NCBI GenBank assembly: GCA_016647705.1
Contig: CM028325.1
Location: 29,120,474-29,184,473 of the forward strand
Length of the DNA stretch: 64,000 nt
Source of the DNA: Eucommia ulmoides
Taxonomy: Eukaryota > Streptophyta > Magnoliopsida > Garryales > Eucommiaceae
Direction: 5' to 3'
Made by a program: the position numbers and the translations under genes. Of this stretch, positions 1-11,999 are shown in pieces. A model generated the notes under the pieces. It was not told the origin of the DNA. It searched no databases and saw only the letters and a program-made list of their open reading frames with translations. Position 1 is the first letter of the stretch, and the number at the start of each line of letters is the position of its first letter.

Positions 1-183
1 AGTGGTTGGTTCTCGGGCATATACTACAGACCTTGTGGAGGGTTCGGTTATCACCCTCGAGGTTGTGCACCGAGGTGCAATCCTTCGTAGGCTTTGTAGA
101 GTTGAGAATGCGTTTATCCAAAACACTTCTTTCATTGATAGAAAATTTCATTACAAACTTTGAATTGGAAAATTTCTACAACT

Positions 184-1075
184 TTACACTGATGCTTCCT
201 CCCTAGGGAAATAGCGCTTCAGGTGTTCGACATTCCAAGGATGCCTTAGAGGTACCTCTTCTTCAATTTCGAGGTCGTATGTACAGGGGTGAACTACATG
301 GATGACTCTGTTTGGTCTTTCCCAGGTGGGAGCTAGTTTGCAGGCATTTTGATCTTTGGTGGCCAATATAACTTTCCTGAGGACAAGGTCCCCGACATCG
401 AATGAGCGAGGTCAGACTCTTCTATCATAGTATTTTGTTGTCCTTTGCTAATAAGTAGCCTCGTGTACTCGAGCTTTCCCTTATTTTTTCCAAGAGATCT
501 AGACCCGATGTCAATGCTATTTTGTTCTCAACTCAGTTTAAGGAGGTCATTGTCCTAGGTGATGGTATGCCAATATCAACTGAGATAATGGCCTCAGACC
601 TATAAATCATTACAAATGGTATTTTTCATGTTGGGGTTTTGGCTGTTATGTGGTAAGCCTAGGGAACGGAGTAGAGGTCCTCAACTCACAGACACTTAGA
701 CTTATCCAACCTTGTCTTTAGATTCTGCAAAATCGTTGGATTGGTGACCTTGACTTGACCATTTGCTTGGGGATGACCTGGGGAGAAAAAGTGCGTGCTG
801 ATCCCCAATCCCGAGCTGAGGTCGGTAAAGAGGTAATTGTCGAATTGCTTACCGTTGTCGGAGATGATGGCCTGGGGGATGCCAAATTGGTAGATAAGGC
901 TTTTCCGCATGAAGTCCCTGATCATCGTCTTGGTGATTTTGGTCAGGGGCTCAACTTCCACCTACTTCGTGAAGTAATCGATCGCCACGACCAAGAACTT
1001 CCTCTGCCCGGTGCCCTGAGGGAACGGGCTGAAAAGGTCGATACCCCTATTGAGAAAAGGGCCAAGGACTGGTTA
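184..1075 (-). pseudogene. Element T integrase remnant
   Basis: Minus-strand reading gives an integrase core with a first Asp in VAIDYFTK (near 1050), a second in IISDNGKQF, and a third position reading GQVKVTN at about 745-760. The Glu expected in that last motif (GQVEVTN in the family) is Lys here (codon at 749-751), so the DDE triad is incomplete. The C-terminal segment near 184-366 ends in WNVEHLKRYF, a usual ending of plant Tat polyproteins. Stops and frameshifts separate the pieces, so this is not a working enzyme. The stretch 1-183 further left is presumably element 3' untranslated sequence. Confidence 0.75.
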
Positions 1076-2093
1076 TTGTAACCAGCTCGGTGGGTGGTGC
1101 GTGGGGGTGAGTGGCAAACCTTTGGCACTTGTTGTATTTTTTCATGAACTCATTCGCATCTTCTAATATCTTTGGCCAATAGTACCCTTATCGAATAAGT
1201 TTTCGAGCTATGGATCTTCCCCTTGCGTGGTTACGGCAGACCTCTTTGTGAACTTTTTACATCACGTAATCGGCCTCCTCAGGTTAGAGACACTTGGCGT
1301 AGGGGTCTGAGAAAGACTTCTAGTATAGCACCCTATCGAGGAGGACGTACATCGTAGCCCGATACCACATCCTCCTAGCCTCAACTCGATCATTTGACAG
1401 TATTCATTTTTTCGAGGTAATCCTTGATTGGGTCTAATCAAGGAGAGCTCGACATTAAGCATATACACGATCACGACCTCATCCAACGCCGCCATTCTTG
1501 GCTCGGCCATGTATTCTATGGGTATGGTCTTTTTTAGGGCGTATTCTACAGTTGAGGCCAGGTTAGCTAGGGCGTCCCCATACCTATTCTCTTCTCGAAG
1601 AATCTGCGTGACTTGAACTCACTCGAAGTATTTCACCAATGCCTTTACCCTTTCCAGGTAGGTGACCGTACTTGGGTCTTTAGCTAAGTAATCACCATTT
1701 TCTTGGTTGACCATGATCTGAGAATCACACAGAACCTAGAAAGTCTTCACGTTGAAATCCTGAGCTAACCTTAGCCTAGTGAGCAGGGATTTATACTCTG
1801 GCTCATTGTTTATGGTTCGAAATCCCAACCGAAAAGTGCATTCTACCTCCTCCTTTTCTGGGGCCACAGGGACCATCTCAACCCTACAACCATTCTAATT
1901 GGAAGAACCGTCTGTAAACAGTTGCCAGAAATATAGCCCCAGGTTAGTTCCCGTGCTGAGGGTTTCACCAATCTCTTTTCTAAGGGGATGAGTCTCATCG
2001 GCAGGTTCCAGGTTGGTACATGTCTCTTCGTCTGAGAAGGTCAACTCGGCGATAAAATCAGCTAAGACCTGCCATTCGGTAGTTGATATAAAA
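1076..2093 (-). pseudogene. Element T linker between RNase H and integrase (second RNase H-like and zinc-finger region)
   Basis: No long open frame is left here. By position this is where Tat elements carry the additional RNase H and the integrase zinc-binding domain. Short minus-strand pieces are compatible with that, but I cannot trace the catalytic residues, so the identity rests mainly on position. Confidence 0.45.
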
Positions 2094-2384
2094 TTAGTTG
2101 AGCTCGAGACTGCACTTCATTAATTTCCCAAAGACATCAAGGGAATGGAAGATTTGCCTTAGTGGATAATTAGTTAGATTGATGATGATGTGGGCCTGGA
2201 AATATTGCCTTAACTTCCTCGAGGCGATCAATAAGGCATATGCCAGTTTTTCAAACCGAGAATACCTGGTCTCGACATTAGTGAGGACCTTACTAAAGTA
2301 GTATACTAGGCTTCGAACACCATTTTCCTCTCTCACCAAGGCTGTGCTCACTACCGTGTTGGACGCCGAGTTATAAAAAAACAA
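2094..2384 (-). pseudogene. Element T RNase H remnant
   Basis: A 96-residue minus-strand frame reads as the RT-linked RNase H of plant gypsy elements: SALVREENGVRSLVYY, then SKVLTNVETRYSRFEKLAYA, then ASRKLRQYFQAH and a segment corresponding to LTNYPLRQI. The Asp-rich first catalytic block would lie upstream, at about 2385-2420, in a disrupted stretch. It sits between RT (2807-3260) and integrase, the expected Ty3/gypsy order. Confidence 0.7.
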
Positions 2385-2806
2385 CTCCTCCTTAATTTTT
2401 GGCGTGCTGAGGAAGAAAGTCGATGAGAGATACTTCTTGCATTCCTGGAATGCCTTTTCACATTCCTAGGTCCACTCGAATTCCTTGTTTTCCCTGAGAA
2501 CTTTGAAAAACGAAAGGCATTTCTCGAAAGATCAGGAGATAAAGTGGTTAAGTGTTGCCAACCTCCCTGTGAGAATTTGACCTATTTCTTAGTGCGATAT
2601 GAAGCCATCATGAGCATGATGCTGATTTGGTAAGGGTTAGCATCAAAATCGCAGAAAGACACCATAAACCCGAGGAATTTTCGTGTAGACACTCCAAATA
2701 TGTACTTGCTTGGGTGGAGCTTCATGCGATGAGCTCAAAGCTTATCGTTACAGGCTTGGAGGTGCTCGAGTTACTCTCAATCTCGTCTACTTTTAACCAA
2801 CATGTC

Positions 2807-3260
2807 CTAGATGTACATTTCCATGGTCTGCTCGATCTTTTTTTTGAACATTTTGCTGACCAATTGTTGATATGTTGCTCCGGTATTCCGTAGTACAAAC
2901 GACATAACCTTGTAATAGTAAGTTCCTCGGTCTGTGATGAACGGGGTCTTAATTTTATCGAGAAAGTACATTAGAATCTGATTGTAATCGGCATAAGAAT
3001 CGAGGAAGCTTAGTTGTTCGTACCCAGTAGTGGCATCTGTGACGATGTTTATCCTTGGTAGGGGAAAGAAGTCTTTTAGGCAAACCTTATTCAAATCTTT
3101 GAAATCCACGCAAAGGCTCCATTTTCTCCTGGACTTAGGAGCAAGGACTACGTTAGTTAGCCAGTCTGGGAACTTGACCTCTTACACGACAACGAACTTA
3201 ATGAGCATATCCATCTCTTCCTATATGATCTTTCGCCGATTGGGGTAGAACTTTCTTCAT
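2807..3260 (-). pseudogene. Element T reverse transcriptase remnant
   Basis: Minus-strand frames give the RT fingers and palm of a Tat polyprotein: WLTNVVLAPKS, CVDFKDLNKVCLKDFFPLPRI, then LDSYADYNQI and RGTYYYKVMSFVLRNTGATY. Substitutions such as SFVLRNTG for the usual PFGLKNAG show decay. The RT N-terminus is displaced to 17687-17830 by insertion of element A. Confidence 0.75.
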
Positions 3261-3310
3261 TTTTGCCAGACTAGAGGGTGGTGTACATTGACATGAAGCC
3301 AGTGCATGGC

Positions 3311-4803
3311 TATACACGCAAGGATTTCATCATCGTCCTCGCGGTATTGACTGCTCGCAAGTATACGAGGTCTAGTTTTAATATAATGGATCTTGTAAGA
3401 TCGGATATCGTTCCACTGGGAACACGTGTGATTTGGTTGAATATTGTGATTGACATAGTCTCATATTATCTCGCCTAATAAAAAATTATTTGTATTCTAT
3501 TTAATCTACTAAGATAAATGACAACTATTAGGTTAGTTCTAATTACACTAATTACTTAGGTATTGATTTCTTTCACATAATCTATAATTGACTTCATTTA
3601 GTTAGCTATAATAGTGTTTATCTATTTCGACAATATCTGTATCGACAACTCCCCCGCTACTTCTCCCGAGTGTAAGGCGGGGGATTACAAGACTTCGTGT
3701 CAACAAAGAAGTCCCCCTCAATGCCTTAACGACCCTAGGTCGCGTGAGTCTTGAGCCAACGTTATGGATTGCATATGTTCTAACGCACTCCCGGGTCATT
3801 AGAACGTCACGTTGTATTTATCCTAGTCCGAATCCGGGGTTACTTCTCTTGAGTGTCAAACCCTGTATTCTCGGTTTATCAATACAAGCATAAAATCAAA
3901 AATAACAATAAACACAATCGAATTTAGACAAACAACACGTTAAAGTAACATTCATTCATTCAACTTAATATTTACATGATTTCAATAACACCTAAGTAAC
4001 ATTTAATTAATACTACAAGATCTTAGCCATATACCATACAAAACAAGAGGGATTCAGCATCATTAGATATGGAAAAGTAATTACAAAGATAAAAACAAGA
4101 GAAGAACGATCAAATTTGAAAGTGAAACGATCCACTGTCGCTAATGATCGATCCGCAAGTGATTCCTCTTTGCCCGAATGATGAACCTCCTCATTAATCT
4201 CTCAAATATAGCTTAAGAAATCTATATTAGGGTTAAGGATCATGAACAACCCTTTTCAGATGTGTGAGAGTGGTATTTATAGGCCAAAGGTTTAGAAAAT
4301 ATCTAAACAGATATTTTCCTCTGTGCAGAGCAGTTCACCGCGGCGGTTGGGATCATCGCTGCGGCGATGGGTGAGTCAGTTAGTGCATCGCTGCGGTGGT
4401 GGGATTCCTACTATGGAGGTAAAGCTTTTGATGATTTTTCTGTTGTTTAACCGTTGCGACAGTGGCTTCTATCGCTGTGGCGGTGGAGCCTTTGAGTCGA
4501 AATCACCACACCTCTCCACCTTCACCGCCGCGGTGGTGGGTCTACCGCTGCGGCAGTAAGGCTTCAGAAGGAAAACACATCATCTCTACCTCTTCACCGC
4601 CGTGGTAGTGACTTGCTGTCATAAAACCTTATCTTTTTCCTTCATTTCTTCGCCGTTCTCCTACTGTTTTGCTTGTTTATAGCTCATTTTCATCCCTACA
4701 CCTGAATAACATAAATACTAACAAAAACACAATAAAAGATTAATAAAACACTCAAAAACTGGAAAATTCGATTTAGAAATAGATAGGTATTTTACACCTA
4801 TCA
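3311..4803 (-). repeat. 3' LTR of element A
   Basis: Direct repeat of 16174-17686 (1493 against 1513 bp). On the minus strand it begins TGATAGGTGTAAAATACC and should end TGTACA; here the last pair has decayed to TATACACG on the plus strand. A TATA box (minus-strand TATAAATA) lies at 4274-4281. Upstream of it in transcription order, about 4335-4610, is a cluster of imperfect CCGCNGCGG palindromes. Confidence 0.88.
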
Positions 4804-4819
4804 AATACCCCCAAACTTG
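4804..4819 (-). promoter_or_regulatory. Polypurine tract of element A
   Basis: Minus-strand CAAGTTTGGGGGTATT abuts the 3' LTR directly. This is the usual position and composition of the plus-strand primer of Athila elements. Confidence 0.8.
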
Positions 4820-4848
4820 AAATTTTGCTAGTCCTCGAGCAAAACATT

Positions 4849-6553
4849 TGATAGGTGTAAATTACCTACGTATTTCCAATCCGAATTTGTTAGTTTTCGA
4901 GTACATTTATAGTTATTTTTATTATATTTTAATTAGTTTTTATATTTTTGTATTAAATTAGGTGTGTGGGACAAAATGATAGGGAACTAGAGCGAAAACG
5001 ATGAGATCGAACCAAAGCGATTCGAAGTTACGGTGGATAAACAAGCTCGAAGGCTAAAATATGAAATAGGCCCACCGCCTAGGCGTCTAGACCACCGCCA
5101 AGGCGCTGAAGAAGCTGAGACAAGAGAAAAATGTTACTGATGGATGACCGCCTAGACGAAGATTCCTTTGCCTAGGCAGAAATCCAGCAGAAAATAAAGA
5201 TGGGCTATTGACAGCCGCTCGCCTAGGCGAAGTTTTCTTTGCCTAGGAGAAAATCCAACAGAATGTTCTCTCAGTACACCACCTACTTCACCACCTAGGC
5301 GATCAGCCGAACCGACCTAAATTCGCCTAGGCGGATTTTCCCTGCACAATCTTGAGATATTTTTAGATATTTTTAGGATATTTTGGCTATAAATACCCCC
5401 TCTCCTCCCCCTTCTCCGCTCTCTCTCTTGCTCTCTTGCATTTTTTAGCCCCTTAGGCTATATCTAAGGGTATATTTAGGAGTTTTAGAGGTGGAGCTCA
5501 CATCCCAAAGTGGAGAAGACGGCGAATCAATCGTTGAGCATTCTTAGCGGTTTATCTTTGGACGAGGCTAAGTTCTTTGATTGTTTTTCCTTATTTGTTT
5601 ATCTTAGGATCATGTGAGCATGTTTAGCTCGATTTATATGTTTATATGGTTATAACCACAAGTTAAATATGGATTGTAGTAGGGATTAACGGTATATTTA
5701 TAAATATGTTTGTTTGAATGATTTCGGTGTTTTGTTTGTGATTGTTCTTCGTAGTTTGATTGTATTTATCGTATTGTTTGTTTATCATGTTTAGTTAGAT
5801 AAATGGAGAATACGGGGTTTTGAAAAACCCCAGATTCGGATTAAGGTAAACAAACGCCACGATTCTATAACCCGGTCGGGGTTTGAATTGTGGACAATCG
5901 ATGACGTGGGCAAGACACACGCTACCTAGGGTCGTTAAGACGTTGACAGGTACTTCTTCGTTAACTCAAAGTTGCGTTATATCCCTTGTCTTACACTCGG
6001 GAGAGATGGCAAGAGAGTTTTAGAACAGAGATTGTCGATAGGGTGAATACAACGCGACGATCCAATAACCCAGGAGGGAGTTGGATTGTGTGCAATCAAT
6101 GACACTGGGTGAGACTCACGTGACCCAGGGTCGTTAAGACGTTGAGGGGGACTTCTTTGTTGACTAGAAGTCATGTATTCTCCCGTCTTACACTCGAGAG
6201 AGGTGGCGGTGGAGTTTACGTACCGAGGTTGTCAAATAGGTCGAACAACGTAAACGTGAGTAAATTGAAATCGAACACGTATTTGTAAACACGTTAATCC
6301 CTAGGCAATTATTCACCCTAAAACATATTAGCATATTAGTGTAGTTAATTTAAGTTGTATTAGTATTAGTTTAATTAATTAATTACCATTGTTTTTCACC
6401 TAGATAAAATTAGGTCACGACAAACGCGGTATTCGATAGTAACGACACCAATCCTTGTGGATACGATAACCCGATCTTAACGATCACACTATACTAAAAC
6501 TTAGACCTCGTATACTTGCGAGTGTAAGTAGCTGCGTATTTTTCGCGCTACCA
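4849..6553 (+). repeat. Athila-type solo LTR inserted beside the PPT of element A
   Basis: It starts TGATAGGTGTAAAT like the LTRs of A, but on the opposite strand, and ends with an Athila-like tail containing CCTCGTATACTTGCGAG and GCTACCA. Flanks acatt (4844-4848) and acatc (6554-6558) match at four of five positions. A TATA box, TATAAATA, lies at 5388-5395. An array of GCCTAGGCG-type palindromes occupies about 5065-5335, just upstream. No internal region or second LTR accompanies it, so it is most simply a solo LTR left by recombination. Its U3 differs from that of A, indicating another subfamily. Confidence 0.8.
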
Positions 6554-8275
6554 ACATCCTAACTTTAAATTAAACTAACTACTCTAATTAGCTAATTTCT
6601 AAACTAAAAATAAATAAACATTAACAAATCGGAAATAAACACATGTGAGACTCAAATTCAATCGAAGAAACTATGTGGTCTTCCCTCAACAGCCCGTAAT
6701 CAGATCAAGCTAAGGAATAACACACACCACTTGATGTTCTAGAATTTCAACACTCGATATCAATTAAAACCATTCTAGATCCATTTGAAATGTGTGTGTG
6801 TGTGTGAACTCAGATGTATAACAAATCAAACACCGGATTGGATTATTTAATAGATAAGTTCATGATTTAAACTTTAAAAGATTTTAGGAAAACCATATGC
6901 TTGACTGGGCTTAACTATCCACTAATGTAGGTTCGTACATTCACAAAGATCAATAGGGCTTGGCTTTGGCTTTGAAGAATGACCAAGGGTATCGTGGGCA
7001 TAGAAAACAGAAAATCGTTATAATCTAACGATACCCGAGGCACAAACACTTGTCGCTAAATCTCTCTCGTGACCCCATATGTTTAAAACACAACCCTGAA
7101 CGAGAATTTATAACCTTGTATTCACTTGTCACTACAATCGAAATTAAAAACTATTTTCATATTGTAGGTTTTATTTTTATTTTTATTTATTTATTTATTT
7201 ATTTTAACAAACCCCCAAACTTATGCAAATTTCTACATTTTAGGGGCATACAAATAGACTAAAAAGACTAACAAGTGAATACGCTAAAACCAAACCAATA
7301 ACATTTCCTCCAAAGCCCCAATTGCTTACTTCAGGTAGCATAAACTAATGTTACCTGATTTCACTCACTTTTGACTTTCAAACTTAGCGACAACGGTTTA
7401 GAAAGATTTAATTGGCATATGTATAGAAACGAGTTCAGGATCGAAAAATTTATGGGCTTTGACAGGGAAACGAGGGAATAATTTTTCAGGTTAAATTTAA
7501 AAAAAGTTCAAGCGATAAAAATAAAGGCCTATATCATGCCTCCGGAATTACTTCACCTATAATTTCGGCTCAAGCCTCTCCTAATCAAGTTCTAGATTCC
7601 TCATTTCTATCATGAACTTATTACTAAACAATCAGTGTCAAATCGTTCAACTAATTATACAATGAGTCTATGGGATCGTGCGATTTAGGATCAAAATAAC
7701 TTTTACCTAATCGACATGCTAAGCACACAAAACACACATGAATGGTATCACCCCCGACCTCAATATACAATTAGGGGATAATTTTTATCATTGGGACATG
7801 TCTCAGATGAACCAAAAAACTCAACATGCACTTACAACTTTATTCATTAACATCACTATTCTAAATCTAAAACTATCCTGCATACACTAACTAAACATTA
7901 TACATACATACATGGAAAATTAAAATGTAATTTAACTAGACATTAACATCAATATTTATAAATTAGAACATCTACAAAGCGTAATTACGCATACATAAAC
8001 ATCCATATCATGTACATCAAAAAAATTTTGTCAAATTTTTGTTCATCCTTTTCTACAAAAAAAAAAAAAAAAAAAAAAAAACAAAAAACAAAAATCAAAA
8101 TGGATGAACACTATCCATTAATATCATAGCATAAACATCATCATACTCCCCCAAACTTAAACAAGACAGTGTCCCTACTGTCTGAGCAGCGAACCCAATT
8201 TCAACATATAACATGTAGCGAAAAATATCGGGTCAGAACACATACCTAGGAGATGAGACATAGAAGTCTTACCTC
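6554..8275 (-). other. Non-coding 3' internal region of element A
   Basis: AT-rich stretch between the env-position ORF and the PPT. It holds a short TG run near 6790, an AT-rich tract near 7170-7205 and an A-rich tract at about 8057-8095. No gene is supported. Athila elements usually have long untranslated sequence here. Confidence 0.6.
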
Positions 8276-9553
8276 CTACTGTCCTGCTGGAGGAATGTTA
8301 TCGCCATCACTGTCGGGTGTGAAAGGAAATTTTGGTGGCTGTGAAAGGTTAGGCGACATCTGTGGCATCTGCGGAAACGAACTCATGTCATAGCTAGACC
8401 GTTTGCACATCAACCGGTGCACATAGTGATTATACTGCATACACTGCTCCATGTAAGCCCCAAGCACTGTCATCCGGAGATCAGTATTGTATTGGGCTTG
8501 GCGTAGTACCTGGTTATCTAGTTGAACATTGCGGATATCTTGAGAAATACGTGCTAAATCATCCGGAGATTGTCTATGCACCTCGGAAGCCGGGGCCTCA
8601 GAAGGCCCCGCCTTGGCTCATCGATGTGCTTCACGTGCTTCCTGTCTTCCGTCGCCCTGCCTTGGCACTCTCTCTTTCCACACGTGGTTAATTGTTGATT
8701 GATCAATTTGAAGAATAGGGGGCAAAAAATTATCTACTGCAATTTCGACACTGGCTTAACTGAAAAGTTCAATCAAGAAAGATGGAAAAGAAAAACCTGC
8801 TTTCATTGATCAGGCGGCATGGAGAATCGACGAATAGATTAACTCGCCTACATTGATCGGCTCCCTGGATTGGATTGCATAGAGCACCCGAGCCCTCTCC
8901 TTGGAAATATCGGAGTGGTGAGCAGTTGGAATAAGATTCCCGCAAATGAAATAATGCCATACCTTTGGAATTGGATTTAAGAATCGTGTGGGAAAATTCA
9001 TTGGCCCCGACCCCACGGTGGTCCATTGGACATTTTCGATAGTTAGGGCTGGGAGAACTCTGTCCAAACTCGCCCAATAACTACCTACGGCCTCGTCAAA
9101 TGGTGCCAGCGGGACCACTTCCAATAGAGCATTCAATCGATCAACACTAAAATCAATTGGCCGACCTCGGACTCTGGTTTGGGTGTCCCTTTCTACGAAA
9201 ATATTAGCGTAAAACTCCCGGACAAGTGTGACATCAGCTGAAGGAGGTGATCTGCAGAATCGCTCCCAACCCTTTCCTCGGATGACATTGCGGAACTCCG
9301 CCGGAAGATCCACCATAGGCCCAAACCCATGCTGTTTTATGTAAGCCCTGCTTTGGTCATGCTGGTGGTAGTGTTCTTCTGCAGCCTTAGATACAAACTT
9401 CATGGAATTGAAGTTCGGAGGAGGTTCTGATACTTCTCCTCTTATAGGCCTTTTAGTTGCTACCTTCTTCGGCATATTCCCTAGCAAATCACAATCACAT
9501 AATAGAACAAGACAATCAAAACCGAACAATGCAAACCAATTGTAAGAGTCCAA
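8276..9553 (-). pseudogene. Env-position ORF of element A (Athila ORF, plant-transposon-protein type)
   Basis: Two minus-strand frames, 9553-8810 (247 residues) and 8581-8276 (101 residues), appear to be one broken ORF. The first holds a basic start (MPKKVATKRPIRG), then a block reading WERFCRSPPSADVTLVREFY, VRGRPIDFSVDRLNALLEV and PKVWHYFICGNLIPTAHHSD. I recognise this as the putative plant transposon protein domain (Pfam Transposase_32) usual downstream of Athila pol. The second is rich in Gln, Met and Pro and fits a C-terminal tail. I see no convincing signal peptide or membrane segment, so calling it an envelope gene would be positional only. Function is unknown. Confidence 0.7.
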
Positions 9554-10555
9554 ACCATCACGAATACCCCATATTCACAATGTGCATAAACTAACCACAA
9601 TGTTTTCATATGAAAATCCGACAATGTAGCTAACAATTATTTTCCATACAATACAGAATCCATATCGAAAGATAATTACTACCAAAAATTGAGCAAAAAC
9701 CCTAAAATAAAAAACATCGCGAAAAAGGGGGCCTAGGGTTGGGGTTTATGCCAAATGCAGCCATTTTTGCAATGTAGATGCAAATCATCCTATAATTTCA
9801 TCATAGACATGAAATATAAGTTGAAAAACACTTATTTTATTGAATAAATTAGATCAAATGGCTCAAATCTCGTCGAACTTGCTCCCTACGGCCGAAAACC
9901 CCAAAAATCCAAAAATGGGGGTTGGATGCTCGGATTTGGTGGATGATTGTAGGTTTGAATTTGTAATATGGAATGATGAATGTGAAATCTAAGGTTTTTG
10001 GAAAGGTTTGGTGGGAGGAATCTAGAGAGGTTTTGGGTTTTGGGAAGGTGGTTTTCGGAAATGTGAAGGAGCGGTTATTTTAATCGAACAGACGGCTTCG
10101 TTGCCGTGGCAGTAAGGACTCACCGTTGCGACGACTATGCGCAGGAAACAATTTAAAAACTCTCTTTTGAGTTATCTCCGCGGCGAGGTATTCTTCGCTG
10201 CGGCGATGACTCGTTTACAGATTTTGGTAAAATACTCTGTTGTGTTACCGCTGCGTCGGTGAGCTTCTTGCCGCGGCGGTGACCTTTTGCTGATTTTTTT
10301 TTTTTTTCATTTTTTCTTAACATAACTCTTTACCACTTGTTTCCACCTTGCTATTTCATCAACTTTTGAGTTCAAAACACCACTCGGAATATCAATTCTC
10401 ATAGATTCATCACCAAACACGTTCCAAGGTCATTCCGGCCTCCAAAATAAAATAAGTAATACAAAAGTTGGGTTATTTCATACCCTCGAAGACCTATAAA
10501 AAAGTTGTGCTTGATTTAACGTCCCTAGCTAGATGTTTATGAATCCCGGCTTTAG
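9554..10555 (-). other. Non-coding spacer between integrase and the env-position ORF of element A
   Basis: No gene is supported. The part nearest integrase (about 10075-10290) contains repeated CCGCGGCGG/CGCTGCGGCG words separated by AT-rich sequence, like the U3 arrays in the LTRs of the same element. It lies upstream of the env-position ORF in transcription order, so it could be a promoter-like block. No obvious TATA box was found between it and that ORF. Confidence 0.5.
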
Positions 10556-10559
10556 CCTT

Positions 10560-11990
10560 CAACGAGGGAGATATTCTCCACAACTCGCTTTTCGTCCTTG
10601 AAGTAGTGCTTGATTTGCTCCCCGTTGACTCGGAAAGTCCGTCCGTCTTCTTCTTCCAATTCAACAGAGCCGAAAGGAAATATATGCTTGACCCAGAATG
10701 GTCCAGACTATCTGGATTTCAGCTTTCCGAGAAAAAGTCTCAGCGTTGAATTAAACAATAGAACTTGTTGGCCCGGACTGAACTCTCTCTTGACTATCAT
10801 TTGATCATGCCACTTCTTCGTTTTGTCTTTATAAAGCTTGGCATTCTCATAAGCCTTGTGCCGGAATTCATCCATTTCATTCAATTGGAGGAGATGTTGC
10901 GCACCAGAAGCCTTTTGGTCAAAATTGAGTTTCTTAATCGCCCAGAATGCACGGTGCTCCAATTCAACGAGCAAATGACACGCCTTCCCTAACACCAATC
11001 GATACAGAGACATGACGATCGGTGTCTTAAAAGCTGTGCGGTACGCCCATAAAGCATCATCAAGCTTCACTGCCCAATCCTTGCGATTAGTATGAACCGT
11101 TTTCTCTAGAATTAGTTTGATTTCTCGGTTTGAAACTTCAGCTTGGTCATTTGTCTGTGGGTGATATGGTAGCACCACCTTATGCCTAACCCCATACTTT
11201 GCCAACAAAGCACTAAGCATTTGGTTACAGAAGTGGGTTTCCTCATCACTGATTAAGGCTCGATGTGTCCCGAACCGTGTCATAACATTTTGTTGAAAGA
11301 ACTTTAAGACTACTTTGGTATCATTGGTAGGTGTTGCCACGGCCTTGACCCATTTGGACATAATCCACAGCTAACAAAATATAATCCTTGCCAAATAGAG
11401 GCGGAAATGGCCCCATGAAATCAATGCCTTACACATCAAACAACTCAAGCTCAAGAATAGACATCAATGACAATTCATGCCTTCTCGATATGTTACCCAC
11501 CCTTTGGCATCTATCACAAGTTTTCACAAACGTGTATGAATCTTTAAACAAAGAAGGCCAGTAAAAACTTGATTAAAGTAGTTTCGTTGCTATCCGAGTC
11601 GCAGTAAAATGGCCACCACAAGGTGATGAATGGCAATGATAGAGAATACTAGCCATTTCCTCTTCCGGAACACATCTTCAGATCACCTGATCAGCACATT
11701 TCTTAAATAGCAACGGCTCATCCCACAAATAATACTTTGAATCGAAAAGGAATTTCTTCATTTGAGCTCTAGTCAAATCGAGTGGTAACACATTGCATGC
11801 AAGATAGTTTACAATATCCGCATACCAAGGAAATGCATTTTCAACTGAAAATAGTTGTTCGTCAAGGAACACCTCCGTGATGCTAGACTCCTCACCAACG
11901 TCTTCTTGAATAAACCTTGACAAATGGTCAGCAACAACGTTCTTACTCCCCTTTTTATCCCTTATTTCAGCATCAAACTCTTGCAATAGA
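10560..11990 (-). pseudogene. Element A integrase remnant
   Basis: Minus-strand reading. The RNase H end and linker (DAEIRDKKGSKNVVADHLSR) is followed by a zinc-binding segment with HCHSSPCGGH and CDRCQ. The catalytic core carries Asp in GIDFMGPF, Asp in [10 protein letters not shown] and Glu in [10 protein letters not shown], so all three acidic residues remain. Stops lie just before GIDFMG, in the zinc-finger stretch, and at 10708, where the frame stops and then continues with SGPFWVKHIF and a C-terminal tail. A neighbouring core Gly is also replaced (QTNDQAE for QTNGQAE). Confidence 0.8.
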
Positions 11991-11999
11991 AGAATCTAC

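Larger units (their letters stand above)
1..3310 (-). mobile_element. Element T (Tat-lineage Ty3/gypsy), pol part left of the nested insertion
   Basis: Reading right to left on the minus strand this piece holds RT, RNase H and integrase remnants in the usual Ty3/gypsy order, all broken by stops and frameshifts. The element runs off the left edge, so its 3' LTR is not visible. At 3310 the RT frame is interrupted by element A and resumes at 17687, with a 5-bp duplication atggc/atgac. The interrupted protein reads on sensibly across the gap, which shows that the two pieces were one element. Confidence 0.85.

Noticed and set aside
4323..4559. Regularly recurring short palindromes that might suggest a CRISPR-like array
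   Set aside because: The words are 9-11 bp, irregularly spaced and degenerate, there are no unique spacers of constant length, and they lie in a plant LTR U3.
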